Assembly: GCA_944393325.1 (NCBI GenBank)
Contig: CALXZU010000010.1
Coordinates: 1-43,007 of the forward strand
DNA from: an uncultured Clostridia bacterium
GTDB lineage: Bacteria > Bacillota > Clostridia > TANB77 > CAG-508
Length of the DNA: 43,007 nucleotides
Reading direction: 5' to 3'
Shown here: positions 20,218-30,709 of the stretch, in pieces
How positions within the stretch are numbered: position 1 is the first letter of the stretch
Layout of the letters: each line of letters begins with the position of its first letter
The notes under the pieces: generated by a model
Database searches by the model: none
The model's input: the letters and a program-made list of their open reading frames with translations, nothing else
Told to the model about the DNA's origin: nothing
Translations under genes and position numbers: made by a program

Positions 20218-21565
20218 TTATAATTCATAATTTCTATTTCTATTTTTGTTTTTTATCATTTTATTTTCTATTATTTCAACATCTTCTTTTCTTAAAACAT
20301 TATCTTGTTTTAGTACTTCATATACCTTTTGGTAGCTTTCATCTTTATAATATCTAATTCTATTCTTTAAGAATTTAATAAGTTTATTCCATAAATATTT
20401 AAAAGACTTTAACAAATTTATTTCTTTTTGTTGTCTTGAAATAGTACTTTTTGCTATTTCTATATCATCCTTTAATTCTTTTATTTCTAACTCTTGTTGT
20501 ATAATTGTAGTATTTAAACTATTAATTTCTTTACTATGATTATTTAAAGCTTTTTCATATTCTTTAATAATCACATCTAAATCACTTACTTTTTTCATTG
20601 ACTTTGTTGTATCTACTACATTAGAAATATAATTATTTATAACTTTTACTTGCTCTTGTGAAATAGTATAATTTCTTTTATTTACTACATTAGGTTTTAA
20701 ATTAGATATTATACTTTTAACTTCTTTTCCTCTTTTATTTACTAAATCTGTTTTTTCATTTGCTTGTTCTAAAAACTTTTTATTCTTTTCATATCGTTTC
20801 TTTACTTTATTATAATTTTGCATATCAACTACTTTAATATCTTGATTTCTTCCTTTTTGTTTTTCTTTTAGTTTATAATTTTCTTTATAAATTTTATTAA
20901 AAGATTTTATACAACAATTTCTCATTTTATCTTGTATTCTTGTTAAAGATTCTTTTGTAAATATCTGTGATTTTGCAACTTGTTTTTTCATTCCATTTTT
21001 ATAACCGTTCTTTTACTGGAACACCTATTATATGCAAATGTGGTGAAGTTTCGTCAAAATGTATAGTAGCATTTGCTATCTTAAATTCTGGTAATATTTT
21101 TATTAAATCTTCTATTTGTTCTTTATAAACATCTACCATTTTATAACGATATTCTTGTGTTTTATCCTGCCAAAAGTTTATATCACCAAGTTCAATTATT
21201 AGTTCACAAGCTAAATCTCTATTAGAATTTTTAGATATATGTTCAAAATAATTTTGTATTTTTCTATCTTCTCTTTTTTGTTTATTGTTATATTCAATTC
21301 TTGCATCTTCAAACTCTTGTAAATATAAATTTTTAACATCATTTACTAAATCTTTTGTACCATAAATAATTTTTATCAGCTCTGTTTTATTATCATATTT
21401 TCTTAAATTATGGTTATTTATTTTTGATAATTGTTTGCTATTTTGAATAGAATTATTACTAAAAGAAGTTGTATTAGACTTATTATTTTTTGCAATTTCT
21501 TTTGCTTTTTTAGTTTTATTTTTATCATTTCCAAGATGTATAGAATAGGCTAACATCTCACTCAT
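20218..21565 (-). CDS. MobV/Pre-type relaxase (plasmid recombination enzyme), with +1 shift at CGG
   Basis: MobV relaxases nick one strand at oriT and start transfer of mobilizable elements. The N-terminal part contains 'ANATIHFDETSPHLHIIGVP', with the H-x-D-E and P-H-L-H histidines that bind the catalytic metal. The zero frame ends right after ('VKERL' stop) at CGG 21005-21007. A +1 shift gives 'VPVKEGYKNGMKKQVAKSQI' and continues 'FTKESLTRIQDKMRNCC', exactly the family's next conserved block, then a long coiled-coil C-terminus. The restored protein is 448 residues, and the downstream part lacks its own ribosome-binding site at a sensible distance. The normally conserved N-terminal residues appear in 'MLAYSIHLGNDKNK'. 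AAGGAAG precedes the start. Confidence 0.88.
21005..21007 (-). other. +1 frameshift site at in-frame CGG (MobV relaxase)
   Basis: The context is CCA GTA AAA GAA CGG TTA TAA. The zero frame stops one codon after CGG. Skipping C gives GAA GGT TAT AAA AAT GGA ATG AAA, the conserved continuation. This is the only site preceded by a GAA codon. Confidence 0.9.
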
Positions 21566-21613
21566 TTTTCATACTTCCTTAACACGAGGATTTTGACTTG
21601 TCATAAATCCTAA

Positions 21614-21652
21614 CCCCCTATGAGTTTTGACATCATATCAAAACTCTGGGGG
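21614..21652 (-). other. Strong hairpin upstream of the relaxase gene, candidate oriT or terminator
   Basis: CCCCC...GAGTTTTGA, a loop CATCATA, TCAAAACTC...GGGGG forms a long stem between the recombinase stop codon and the relaxase start. MobV-type origins of transfer usually are inverted repeats immediately upstream of the relaxase gene, which fits this place. A terminator for the recombinase gene is the alternative; no T run follows the stem on the minus strand. Confidence 0.5.
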
Positions 21653-21673
21653 CTCTGCGAGGCTAAGCACAGC

Positions 21674-23524
<1,851 letters not shown>

Positions 23525-23537
23525 TTAAATAAAAAAT

Positions 23538-23576
23538 AAGTGTCACATAGCATATTAAACTTAGCTATTGACACTT
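23538..23576. repeat. Imperfect palindrome upstream of the serine recombinase
   Basis: AAGTGTCA and TGACACTT flank an inner TAGC/GCTA pair over about 39 bases. A further CACTTA copy lies just to the left, near 23522. It may be a recombinase binding or attachment site, or an operator for the recombinase gene. Confidence 0.45.
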
Positions 23577-23687
23577 AAAGAGTTTTTCTTATTTATATCT
23601 ATCTCTTAACTTTCTTTTTATAAAATCACTAAATAAACCAATATAGTATAATTTTTAAAAACTCTAAAATATCAATGCCTTGCTTTT

Positions 23688-24011
<324 letters not shown>

Positions 24012-24082
24012 TCAAAAAAATAATCAACCTTTTCAAGTTGATTAATCTTAAAAAATCGTGGTGCGACGATTTTTGCTTTTGG

Positions 24083-24164
24083 TGCGGATGAAGGGACTCG
24101 AACCCCCACGCCGTTGGCACTGGTTCCTAAGACCAGCGCGTCTACCAGTTCCGCCACATCCGCA
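24083..24164 (-). tRNA. tRNA-Leu (anticodon UAG)
   Basis: The minus strand folds as a tRNA with a long variable arm. The acceptor pairs TGCGGAT with ATCCGCA, the anticodon stem-loop is CTGGT-CTTAGGA-ACCAG with TAG as anticodon, and the T-arm contains GGTTCGAGTCC. CCA is not encoded. The 3' end points towards the mobilizable element. Confidence 0.95.
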
Positions 24165-24240
24165 TATTTTCTTAACAATATTTATATTAGCACAAAACTC
24201 ATCTATTTGTCAAGGATTTTTCATAATTTTTTATAGCTAT

Positions 24241-24432
24241 TTAAAATATAAAATACAATATAAGTCCACCTATTATTGCTATTAAAAAACCTATCATTTT
24301 CAAACCTGTTGCACCTTCGTTTTGATCTCCAAAACCAAAAAATTTCTTTGTAATAAGTCTTGCATCATATATTAGAATAACTCCTAAAAGTACCATAATT
24401 ACTAAAATTAAAGCAACAATTATTTTAAACAT
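24241..24432 (-). CDS. Small two-helix membrane protein
   Basis: This 63-residue protein has two hydrophobic helices ('MFKIIVALILVIMVLLGVIL' at the start and 'MIGFLIAIIGGLILYFIF' at the end), separated by a short loop 'RLITKKFFGFGDQNEGATG'. Similar small proteins are common in Clostridia, and their function is unknown. It lies between recG and tRNA-Leu in the same direction. Confidence 0.7.
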   Translation of the reverse strand: MFKIIVALILVIMVLLGVILIYDARLITKKFFGFGDQNEGATGLKMIGFLIAIIGGLILYFIF

Positions 24433-24476
24433 TTTTATCTACATCCTTCTTTATTTTTCCACTTTAAATATACTCT

Positions 24477-24523
24477 TTTCTTTGTAAGAAGTCAAGAAAA
24501 AATATTTGCTTCTTACAAAGAAA
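24477..24523. other. 15-bp hairpin after recG
   Basis: TTTCTTTGTAAGAAG and CTTCTTACAAAGAAA form a perfect stem starting right after the recG stop codon. No T run follows on the minus strand, so it may be an mRNA end stabiliser rather than a simple terminator. Confidence 0.6.
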
Positions 24524-24524
24524 A

Positions 24525-26572
24525 TTATATTTCTATTCTTTTTGTAAATTTATCTCTAATTAACTCTTTTAATAATCTATTATCTTGTTTTTCCAATTTC
24601 GGATCATCAAGTAATATTTTAGTTGCAACACTTTGAACTAATTTTAAAATATTTACATCTTCAAATAGATTTGCTATTTTAAATTCAGGAAGTCCATGTT
24701 GCATTGTGCCAAAGAAATCTCCTGACCCTCTTAATTCTAAATCTTTTTCAGAAATTATAAAACCATCATTTGTATCACACATAACTTTCATTCTTTTGCG
24801 AACATTATCACTTTTACCCTCAAATTTTAATATACAATATGATTGATATTCTCCTCTTCCAACTCTACCTCTTAATTGATGTAATTGTGCTAATCCAAAT
24901 CTTTCAGCATTTTCAATTACCATTATATTACTATTAGGAACATCAACACCAACTTCAATTACAGTAGTAGAAATAAGTACATCTACCTCTTTATTTTTAA
25001 ACCTTTCCATAATAGAATCTTTATCCCTTTGCTTCATTTTCCCATGGATAAAATCTACTTTATAATCAGGAAATATATCTTTGCTATATGTTTCATAAAT
25101 TTTTTCTACTGATTTCAAATCCATTTCTTCATTTTCTTCAACTAAAGGACATACAATATATGCTTGTCTACCTTCTTCTAATTGTTTTCTAATAAAGTTA
25201 TTTACTCTATCAGTCATGCCTTTATTTACCGCAAAAGTTTCTATTTTTTTTCTATTAGGTGGTAATTCATCAATTATTGAAATATCTAAATCTCCATATA
25301 ATATTAAAGCTAATGTCCTTGGTATTGGTGTTGCCGTCATTACTAATACATCTGGATTTTCACCTTTTTCTGCAATCTTAGTTCTTTGTTTTACACCAAA
25401 CCTATGTTGCTCATCAGTTACAACTAAACCTAAATTTTTAAAAATAACATTATCTTCAATAATCGCATGTGTTCCAATCAAAATATCTATTTCGCCATTT
25501 TTTAATCTTTCTAAAAGATCTTCTTTCTTCTTTTTAGTAATTCCTGATATTAATAATTCACATCTAATTCCTAAATTCTCTAAAATACCTTTAAAATTTT
25601 CTAAATGTTGAGTAGCAAGTATTGCAGTAGGAGCCATGATTGCTGCTTGGTATCCTGATTTTACTGCTTTATATGCTGCACACATTGCAACAACAGTCTT
25701 CCCAGAACCTACATCTCCTTGAAGTAATCTATTCATATTTTTAGAACTTTCCATATCACTATCTATTTCTTCTAATACTCTCAACTGTGCCTTTGTTAAT
25801 TTAAAAGGCAAAGTATTTATTACATCTGACATCTTAGCACTTTTAGAAAACTGTATTCCTTTGATGTCATTATTATAACTATTCTTAAGCTCTAAAAGTG
25901 CAAGTTGTACTGATAATAATTCCTCAAATACCAACCTTGTTCTTGCAATATTGAAATCTTTAAACTCATCTGGAAAATGTATATGTTTAGTTGCATTATT
26001 TATATCTTCCAATTTATATTCTTTTAATAAATATTGAGGTAATGTCTCTGGTAAATTACCATATACTTCTTTTATTCCCGCTTCCATAATCTTTCTTAAT
26101 TGATTTTGTGAAAGTTTATATGTAAGAGGATATATAGGAACAATTCTTCCTGTATTTTGTGTTTTTTCTATTTCATCAAATACTGGAGAATTAAAAGTTA
26201 TTTTTCCTGTTTTAGTACTTACCTTTCCAAAAAACTTATACTTTTTTCCGAACTACAAATTTATCTTTTAAATATGGTTGATTAAACCATGTAATCAAAC
26301 AACTATCAGTCTCATCTCTTACAAGTAATCTTTGCATTGTTTTTCCCTTTAGACGTATATTATTTATTTTACTACAAACAACTCCTTCTATTAAAACCTC
26401 TTCTCCATCTTTACAATCGCATAAATACTGTGGTTTACTTCTATCTTCATATGTTCTTGGATAATATGTAATTAAATCTTTTAACGTAAATATTCCGAAG
26501 TTTATTTAAAAGTAATACCCTATTTGGTCCAACTCCTTTTATATATTTTACATCTTTATTTAAATCTATCAT
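24525..26572 (-). CDS. recG: ATP-dependent DNA helicase RecG, with two +1 shifts at CGG
   Basis: RecG remodels stalled replication forks and Holliday junctions. The start 'MIDLNKDVKYIKGVGPNRVL' at ATG 26572 has GGGAG upstream and is typical. The zero frame meets CGG at 26495-26497. A +1 shift gives 'LGIFTLKDLITYYPRTYEDR', the conserved wedge-domain start. The second frame meets CGG at 26248-26250, and another +1 shift gives 'VVGKKYKFFGKVSTKTGKIT'. The third frame runs through the helicase core: 'LLQGDVGSGKTVVAMCAAYK' (motif I), 'DEQHRFGVKQR' (motif II), 'MTATPIPRTLAL', and 'QLRGRVGRGEYQSYC' (motif VI). The restored length of 681 residues is the normal RecG length. Two shifts in one gene would normally be called a pseudogene. 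Confidence 0.93.
26248..26250 (-). other. +1 frameshift site at in-frame CGG (recG, second)
   Basis: The context is TTT GTA GTT CGG AAA AAA GTA TAA. The frame ends in TAA three codons after CGG. Skipping C gives GTT GGA AAA AAG TAT AAG TTT TTT GGA, the conserved OB-fold strand. Confidence 0.9.
26495..26497 (-). other. +1 frameshift site at in-frame CGG (recG, first)
   Basis: The context is TTA AAT AAA CTT CGG AAT ATT TAC. Skipping C gives CTT GGA ATA TTT ACG TTA AAA GAT, matching the conserved 'L-G-I-x-T-x-x-D-L' of RecG. Confidence 0.9.
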
Positions 26573-26611
26573 CTAATACTCCCAATATTTAAAATATGTA
26601 ATATATCTTTC

Positions 26612-27320
26612 CTAATATATTTTTAATAATTTAAAATCTAAACTATCAGCACTAACTAGTTTAAAATCTATCCCAAAATGTTCTCCTTCCACCGCTTCTT
26701 TTATAGATTCACCATGTAAATGTCCATAATAACATTTCTTTATGTTATATTTTAATAATAATCTTATTATATCATTTAACTCATTATTTGTAATATTTGA
26801 TTTTACAAGTGGAGGATAATGAGTAAAACAAATAATCTCTTTATTCTCTCCATATTTTTCAATTCCATCTTTAATTGAATTTTCTAATCTTAAAGCCTCT
26901 CTTTTAAACAAACGAATACTTTCTTCATCATTTGAAATATTCCAACCTCTTGTACCTACAATTATTTTATTTTCAAATTCATATGAATTATTATGTAGAA
27001 AATCTATATTATTAAAATTATTTTCTTTTAAAAACTCTCTCATCTTATTTAAAGTAGTCCACCAATAATCATGATTTCCTTTTAATAATAATTTTTTTCC
27101 CGGTAATTTACTCAAATACTTAAAATCTTCATCTGTATCTTTTAAATACATTGCCCATGAAAAATCTCCAGGAAGTACCACTATGTCTTCTTTCCCTATT
27201 TTTTCTTCCCAATCTTCTTTTATTTTTTGTTCATGATTAAGCCAATTATTTCCGAATATACTCATTGGCTTGTTCTCTTTAAAAGATAAATGTAAATCAC
27301 CGTATTACATAAATTGACAT
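26612..27320 (-). CDS. Metallophosphoesterase, with +1 shift at CGG near the start
   Basis: This calcineurin-like phosphoesterase has two metal ions in its active site; the substrate is unknown. AGGAGAG precedes ATG 27320. After 'MSIYVI' the zero frame meets CGG at 27300-27302 and then TGA immediately. A +1 shift gives 'GDLHLSFKENKPMSIFGNNW', which supplies the essential first metal motif G-D-x-H. The other motifs follow: 'VVLPGDFSWAMYL' (GDxxW), 'LLLKGNHDYWW' (GNHD), 'ICFTHYPPL' and 'CYYGHLHG' (GHxH). Restored length is 235 residues. Starting at the internal Met instead would drop the catalytic Asp-His, so the shift is needed for activity. It follows the zinc-ribbon gene by 1 base. Confidence 0.92.
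27300..27302 (-). other. +1 frameshift site at in-frame CGG (metallophosphoesterase)
   Basis: The context is ATT TAT GTA ATA CGG TGA. The zero frame stops directly after CGG. Skipping C gives ATA GGT GAT TTA CAT, the metal-binding G-D-x-H motif. The in-frame TGA makes this look superficially like the prfB site, although there the stop codon itself is the shift signal. Confidence 0.9.
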
Positions 27321-27321
27321 A

Positions 27322-27786
27322 TTACTCTCCTAATAATTCATTTCTTTGTTCTTTAATATCTTCATTTAATTTTTTACCACAAAAATCACAACGATCTAAT
27401 TCTTCACTACATTCATCACAGATATCAGCTCTCATACTCGAATCTTGGAATTCTTTTCCACAAATACTGCATGTATGTGGTGCTAAGTCTTTTGTTGCCA
27501 TATGTAATAAAGACTCACAATAATCTGTTCCAAAAACTTCTTCTGCTTTCTTTTCTTTATCATTCTTTTTACTTACATTTGAAATCATTATACTTACTGT
27601 AATTATTATAGCAATTCCAATAATTAGCACTAATATTTTTCTTGGATCTAATTTTCTTCTACTTTTTCTATTATGTTTAGAATTTGATTTTGAGCTTTTT
27701 GATTTATTAGAACTTGTATTATTACTTTTTCTACTTCTTATATTTTCACTTTGTACATTTCTTTTATCATTATAATCTTTTTCCAT
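27322..27786 (-). CDS. Membrane protein with C-terminal zinc ribbons
   Basis: This protein has about 154 residues from ATG 27786, chosen because AAAGGA lies six bases upstream. The N-terminus is Lys/Ser/Asn-rich and basic, followed by one membrane helix 'ILVLIIGIAIIITVSIMISN' (about residues 50-70). The C-terminus holds four CxxC-type knuckles: 'HTCSICGKEF', 'ADICDECSEE' and 'RCDFCGKKL'. It sits between tsaD and the metallophosphoesterase in one operon-like run. The function is unknown; zinc-ribbon proteins of this type may bind proteins or nucleic acid at the membrane. Confidence 0.75.
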   Translation of the reverse strand: MEKDYNDKRNVQSENIRSRKSNNTSSNKSKSSKSNSKHNRKSRRKLDPRKILVLIIGIAIIITVSIMISNVSKKNDKEKKAEEVFGTDYCESLLHMATKDLAPHTCSICGKEFQDSSMRADICDECSEELDRCDFCGKKLNEDIKEQRNELLGE

Positions 27787-27804
27787 TATTAATCCTTTCA
27801 TTTG

Positions 27805-28801
27805 TTATATTTTTAAATTAGGAATAGCATTTAATTCTAATCCATTTATTTTACCATTTATAAAGTTATAATATCCACTTGAAGCTATCATTGCTGCATT
27901 ATCTGTACATAGTTTTAAATCAGGCATATAGACTTTTATTCCTTCTTTTTCTAACTCTAAAAATGCTTTTCTTATATAAGAATTTGCTGAAACTCCTCCT
28001 GCTAAACTGATTTTTTTCATACCTGTTTTCTTAATTGCTATCTTTACATGTTCTAATAATGTATCTGTAACATTTTTTTCAAAACTAGCACATAGATTTG
28101 CTTTATTTATTTCTGGATTTTTATGATTTATATTTATTACCGCTGTTTTTATTCCACTAAAGCTAAAATCTAATGTTTCCTCTGTAAAATGTGTTTTAGG
28201 AAGTTCTATATTAGGCACCCCTTCTTGTGCTAATTTATCTACTTTTGGTCCTCCTGGATATCCTAAACCTACTACTCTTGCAACTTTATCAAACGCCTCA
28301 CCAATTGCATCATCTCTTGTTTTTCCTAGCACTTCAAAATTAGTGTAATCTTTAACATTTATTATCATAGTATTTCCGCCGTGACATCATTACACATAAA
28401 AAAGGTGGTTCTAATTCTTTATATGTTAAATAATTTGCTGCAATATGTCCTTCTATATGATTTACTCCAACTAGTGGTATATTATTTGCAAATGAAAGTG
28501 CCTTTGCATATGATAAACCTACAAGTAATGCACCTACTAATCCTGGTCCATATGTTACTGTTATTGCTGAAATTTCTGATATATCTACTTTAGCTTCTTC
28601 TAATGCTTTTTTATACACTCTTGATATCGCTTCTATATGATTTCTTGATGCTATTTCTGGTACTACTCCACCATATTTTTCGTGTATTGGTATTTGTGTG
28701 TCTATTATATTTGATAATATTTCTCTACCATTTTTCACTATTGCAACTGATGTTTCATCACAGCTTGATTCTATTCCCATTGTCAATACATCTTTACTCA
28801 T
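27805..28801 (-). CDS. tsaD: tRNA threonylcarbamoyltransferase TsaD (Kae1/Gcp), with +1 shift at CGG
   Basis: TsaD carries out the last step of the essential t6A37 modification of ANN-decoding tRNAs, with TsaB and TsaE. '[20 protein letters not shown]' is the N-terminus, '[19 protein letters not shown]' lies in the ASKHA fold, and '[14 protein letters not shown]' has the metal histidines. In '[10 protein letters not shown]' the zero frame meets CGG at 28379-28381. A +1 shift gives '[20 protein letters not shown]', which is the family's nucleotide-binding glycine motif (usually S-G-G-H-T), with Asn for His here. '[20 protein letters not shown]' and '[14 protein letters not shown]' complete the protein. 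Restored length is 331 residues, normal for TsaD. The shift falls inside the active site, so an unshifted product would be inactive. Confidence 0.93.
28379..28381 (-). other. +1 frameshift site at in-frame CGG (tsaD, tandem CGGCGG)
   Basis: The context is GTA ATG ATG TCA CGG CGG AAA TAC. Skipping the first C gives TCA GGC GGA AAT ACT ATG: the conserved S-G-G. Only one shift occurs although two CGG triplets lie in tandem; the second is out of frame after the first shift. Confidence 0.9.
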
Positions 28802-28826
28802 TATTATTTTTTCCCTTCTACAATAA

Positions 28827-29561
28827 TTACAATATTAAACTACAAATATTTAAAATCCATGTAGCAAGCCATGCTATTGCTGGTGATATTATTCTTCCTG
28901 CTAATCCTGAAATCCATAAGAAAATAAATATTATATAAAATATTTGCTCATTATTTATAAACCATTGTTTTGCATTATATGGTAAAAATGGTTTTATTAT
29001 TTTCGAACCATCAAGTGGAGGAAGTGGTATTAAATTAAATATTCCTAAACCTACATTTGTTACTATTGCTGACTGTATAATCCCCATTATTATAATTCCT
29101 TCTGTTGAATTTAAAAAATCTCCTCCTGCAAATTTAAATATTACAAAATATATTATTCCAAATACAAATGCTAATATTATATTCATAAGAGGCCCAGCAA
29201 GTGATACTATTGCTTCACCTTTTTCCATTGACATTTTTCTTGTATAATTAGTTGGATTTACATGTACTGGTTTACCCCACCCTATTCCTAAAAATACAAG
29301 CATTAATGTTCCTATTGGATCTAAATGTGCAAATGGATTTAAACTTAATCTTCCTTCCATTTTTGCTGTATTATCACCTAGCTTATATGCAACAAAACCA
29401 TGCGCAAATTCATGAAATGTTATTGCTACTAACACTCCTGGTATTCCTAATAGTAACGAAAATAATGCCCCTTCACTACTTAATAAACTACTTAATGAAA
29501 TTAATACTAATACTGCTATTAACACATACAGTATTCTTTTATCATATGAAAAATTAAACAT
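28827..29561 (-). CDS. Site-2 protease family (M50) membrane metalloprotease
   Basis: This is an intramembrane zinc protease of the YwhC/Rip-like group. '[20 protein letters not shown]' near residue 45 contains the H-E-x-x-H zinc site, and '[20 protein letters not shown]' near 178 the third ligand motif N-x-x-P-x-x-x-x-D-G. Several membrane helices surround these. 244 residues is typical of the group. The substrate is unknown. Its first residues 'MFNFS' and start region are nearly the same as those of the HipA-like gene upstream. Confidence 0.92.
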   Translation of the reverse strand: MFNFSYDKRILYVLIAVLVLISLSSLLSSEGALFSLLLGIPGVLVAITFHEFAHGFVAYKLGDNTAKMEGRLSLNPFAHLDPIGTLMLVFLGIGWGKPVHVNPTNYTRKMSMEKGEAIVSLAGPLMNIILAFVFGIIYFVIFKFAGGDFLNSTEGIIIMGIIQSAIVTNVGLGIFNLIPLPPLDGSKIIKPFLPYNAKQWFINNEQIFYIIFIFLWISGLAGRIISPAIAWLATWILNICSLIL

Positions 29562-29624
29562 ACTTACTCCTTTACTTTTATAGTGTTTTTTTCTTTTTTT
29601 ACAGTGCTTTTTTACAGATTATTT

Positions 29625-30485
29625 TTATCTTTTTATTTTATAAACTTCTTCTAATATTTCATATCTTAAAGTAATTATCTTTTTGTAAAAATTTTTTCTG
29701 TCATCTGGTAAAATTTCTATGTTATTTATAAATTCATTTATTTTATCTAAATCTATCTTTTTAAAAATTCTAGTTAGTGCATTATTACAATCTGGATTTT
29801 TTAAACTCTTAATATATGATATACAATTTATTTTTTTACCATCTTCTTTAATACATGAATATGTATTTATTGCTATATTTTTAATTTCTACCTCACTTAA
29901 TTCCTTTATTTCTATATCACTTAGTGTAGGATTTAGGCAAGAACCACAATCATATATTGGTGCAAATTTAAATATGTTGTTTGTTTTATCCAGTAGTATT
30001 CCCCAGTCTCCATTATATCTATTCTCATTTCCTATTAAACTGTCTATTATAAACATATCCCAAAACTTTTCTTTTAATCCCTCTATTTTCATCATTTTGC
30101 TTATAATATCTATAACTTCCATAATATCGTTTAGTTCTGTTTCTATTTTTTTATCTGGATTAACGCTTAACGCTATATTTTCAAATTCATACAAAACATG
30201 ACCTTCATCTGTAAAATCTTCACATGCACATACTATTTTTTCTTTTCCATCATAGTTGTAAATTCCAAGTATTGTATTTTGAACTTTAAATCCTATTATT
30301 TTAAATATATTACTTCCTATATATTCAGAAAAAGCATTATTAATACAGGATATTTCTCTATTTTTTTCTCTTATCGGATCTGGGAATTTAACTAAATATT
30401 TTTTGTTATTATAAATTAATGTTTTCTTTTTTTCAGATCCCCTATAATTATTTAATTCTTCTACTGCATTTGAAAAATTAAACAT
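29625..30485 (-). CDS. HipA/CtkA-like kinase family protein with altered catalytic motif
   Basis: This 286-residue protein has the HipA-like fold. The family's catalytic segment, usually of the form G-N-x-D-R-H-x-x-N-W-G, reads 'LIGNENRYNGDWGILL' here (about residues 152-167), so the catalytic Asp is Asn, His is Tyr and the Mg-binding Asn is Asp. The second metal motif 'APIYDCGSCLNP' is intact. The protein may be a catalytically changed or inactive kinase. No antitoxin gene (HipB-like) is adjacent. The start region, including TACTCC-type spacing and 'MFNFS', mirrors the site-2 protease gene downstream. Confidence 0.7.
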   Translation of the reverse strand: MFNFSNAVEELNNYRGSEKKKTLIYNNKKYLVKFPDPIREKNREISCINNAFSEYIGSNIFKIIGFKVQNTILGIYNYDGKEKIVCACEDFTDEGHVLYEFENIALSVNPDKKIETELNDIMEVIDIISKMMKIEGLKEKFWDMFIIDSLIGNENRYNGDWGILLDKTNNIFKFAPIYDCGSCLNPTLSDIEIKELSEVEIKNIAINTYSCIKEDGKKINCISYIKSLKNPDCNNALTRIFKKIDLDKINEFINNIEILPDDRKNFYKKIITLRYEILEEVYKIKR

Positions 30486-30638
30486 ATTTACTCCTTTTTA
30501 CATTTTCTGTTTGAAATATTTTACATTTTTTATTATAACTCTGTAATCTTAGACTTTCTAAAATATATCATATTTTATTAAAAATTTCAATTAAATATAA
30601 GCTCTTTTTATATAATTTTTACCATTTTTTATAATATA

Positions 30639-30674
30639 AGGAAAGAGTAGAATTATAATTAACTCTACTCTTTT
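30639..30674. terminator. Terminator between the dockerin-like gene and the HipA-like gene
   Basis: AAAGAGTAGA and TCTACTCTTT form a perfect 10-bp stem. T residues follow better on the plus strand, but the position just past the dockerin-like gene suits a terminator of the minus-strand surface operon. Confidence 0.6.
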
Positions 30675-30709
30675 TAAGAAATATGAAATTTTTTAGATAA
30701 CTGGCAATA

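Noticed and set aside
24083..24164. tRNA-Leu as the integration site of the mobilizable element
   Set aside because: No duplicated tRNA 3' end was found on the far side, and serine recombinases seldom use tRNA genes.
27290..27310. A prfB-like programmed frameshift driven by TGA
   Set aside because: Only one of ten sites has TGA directly after CGG and there is no Shine-Dalgarno-like element in front; the common factor is CGG.
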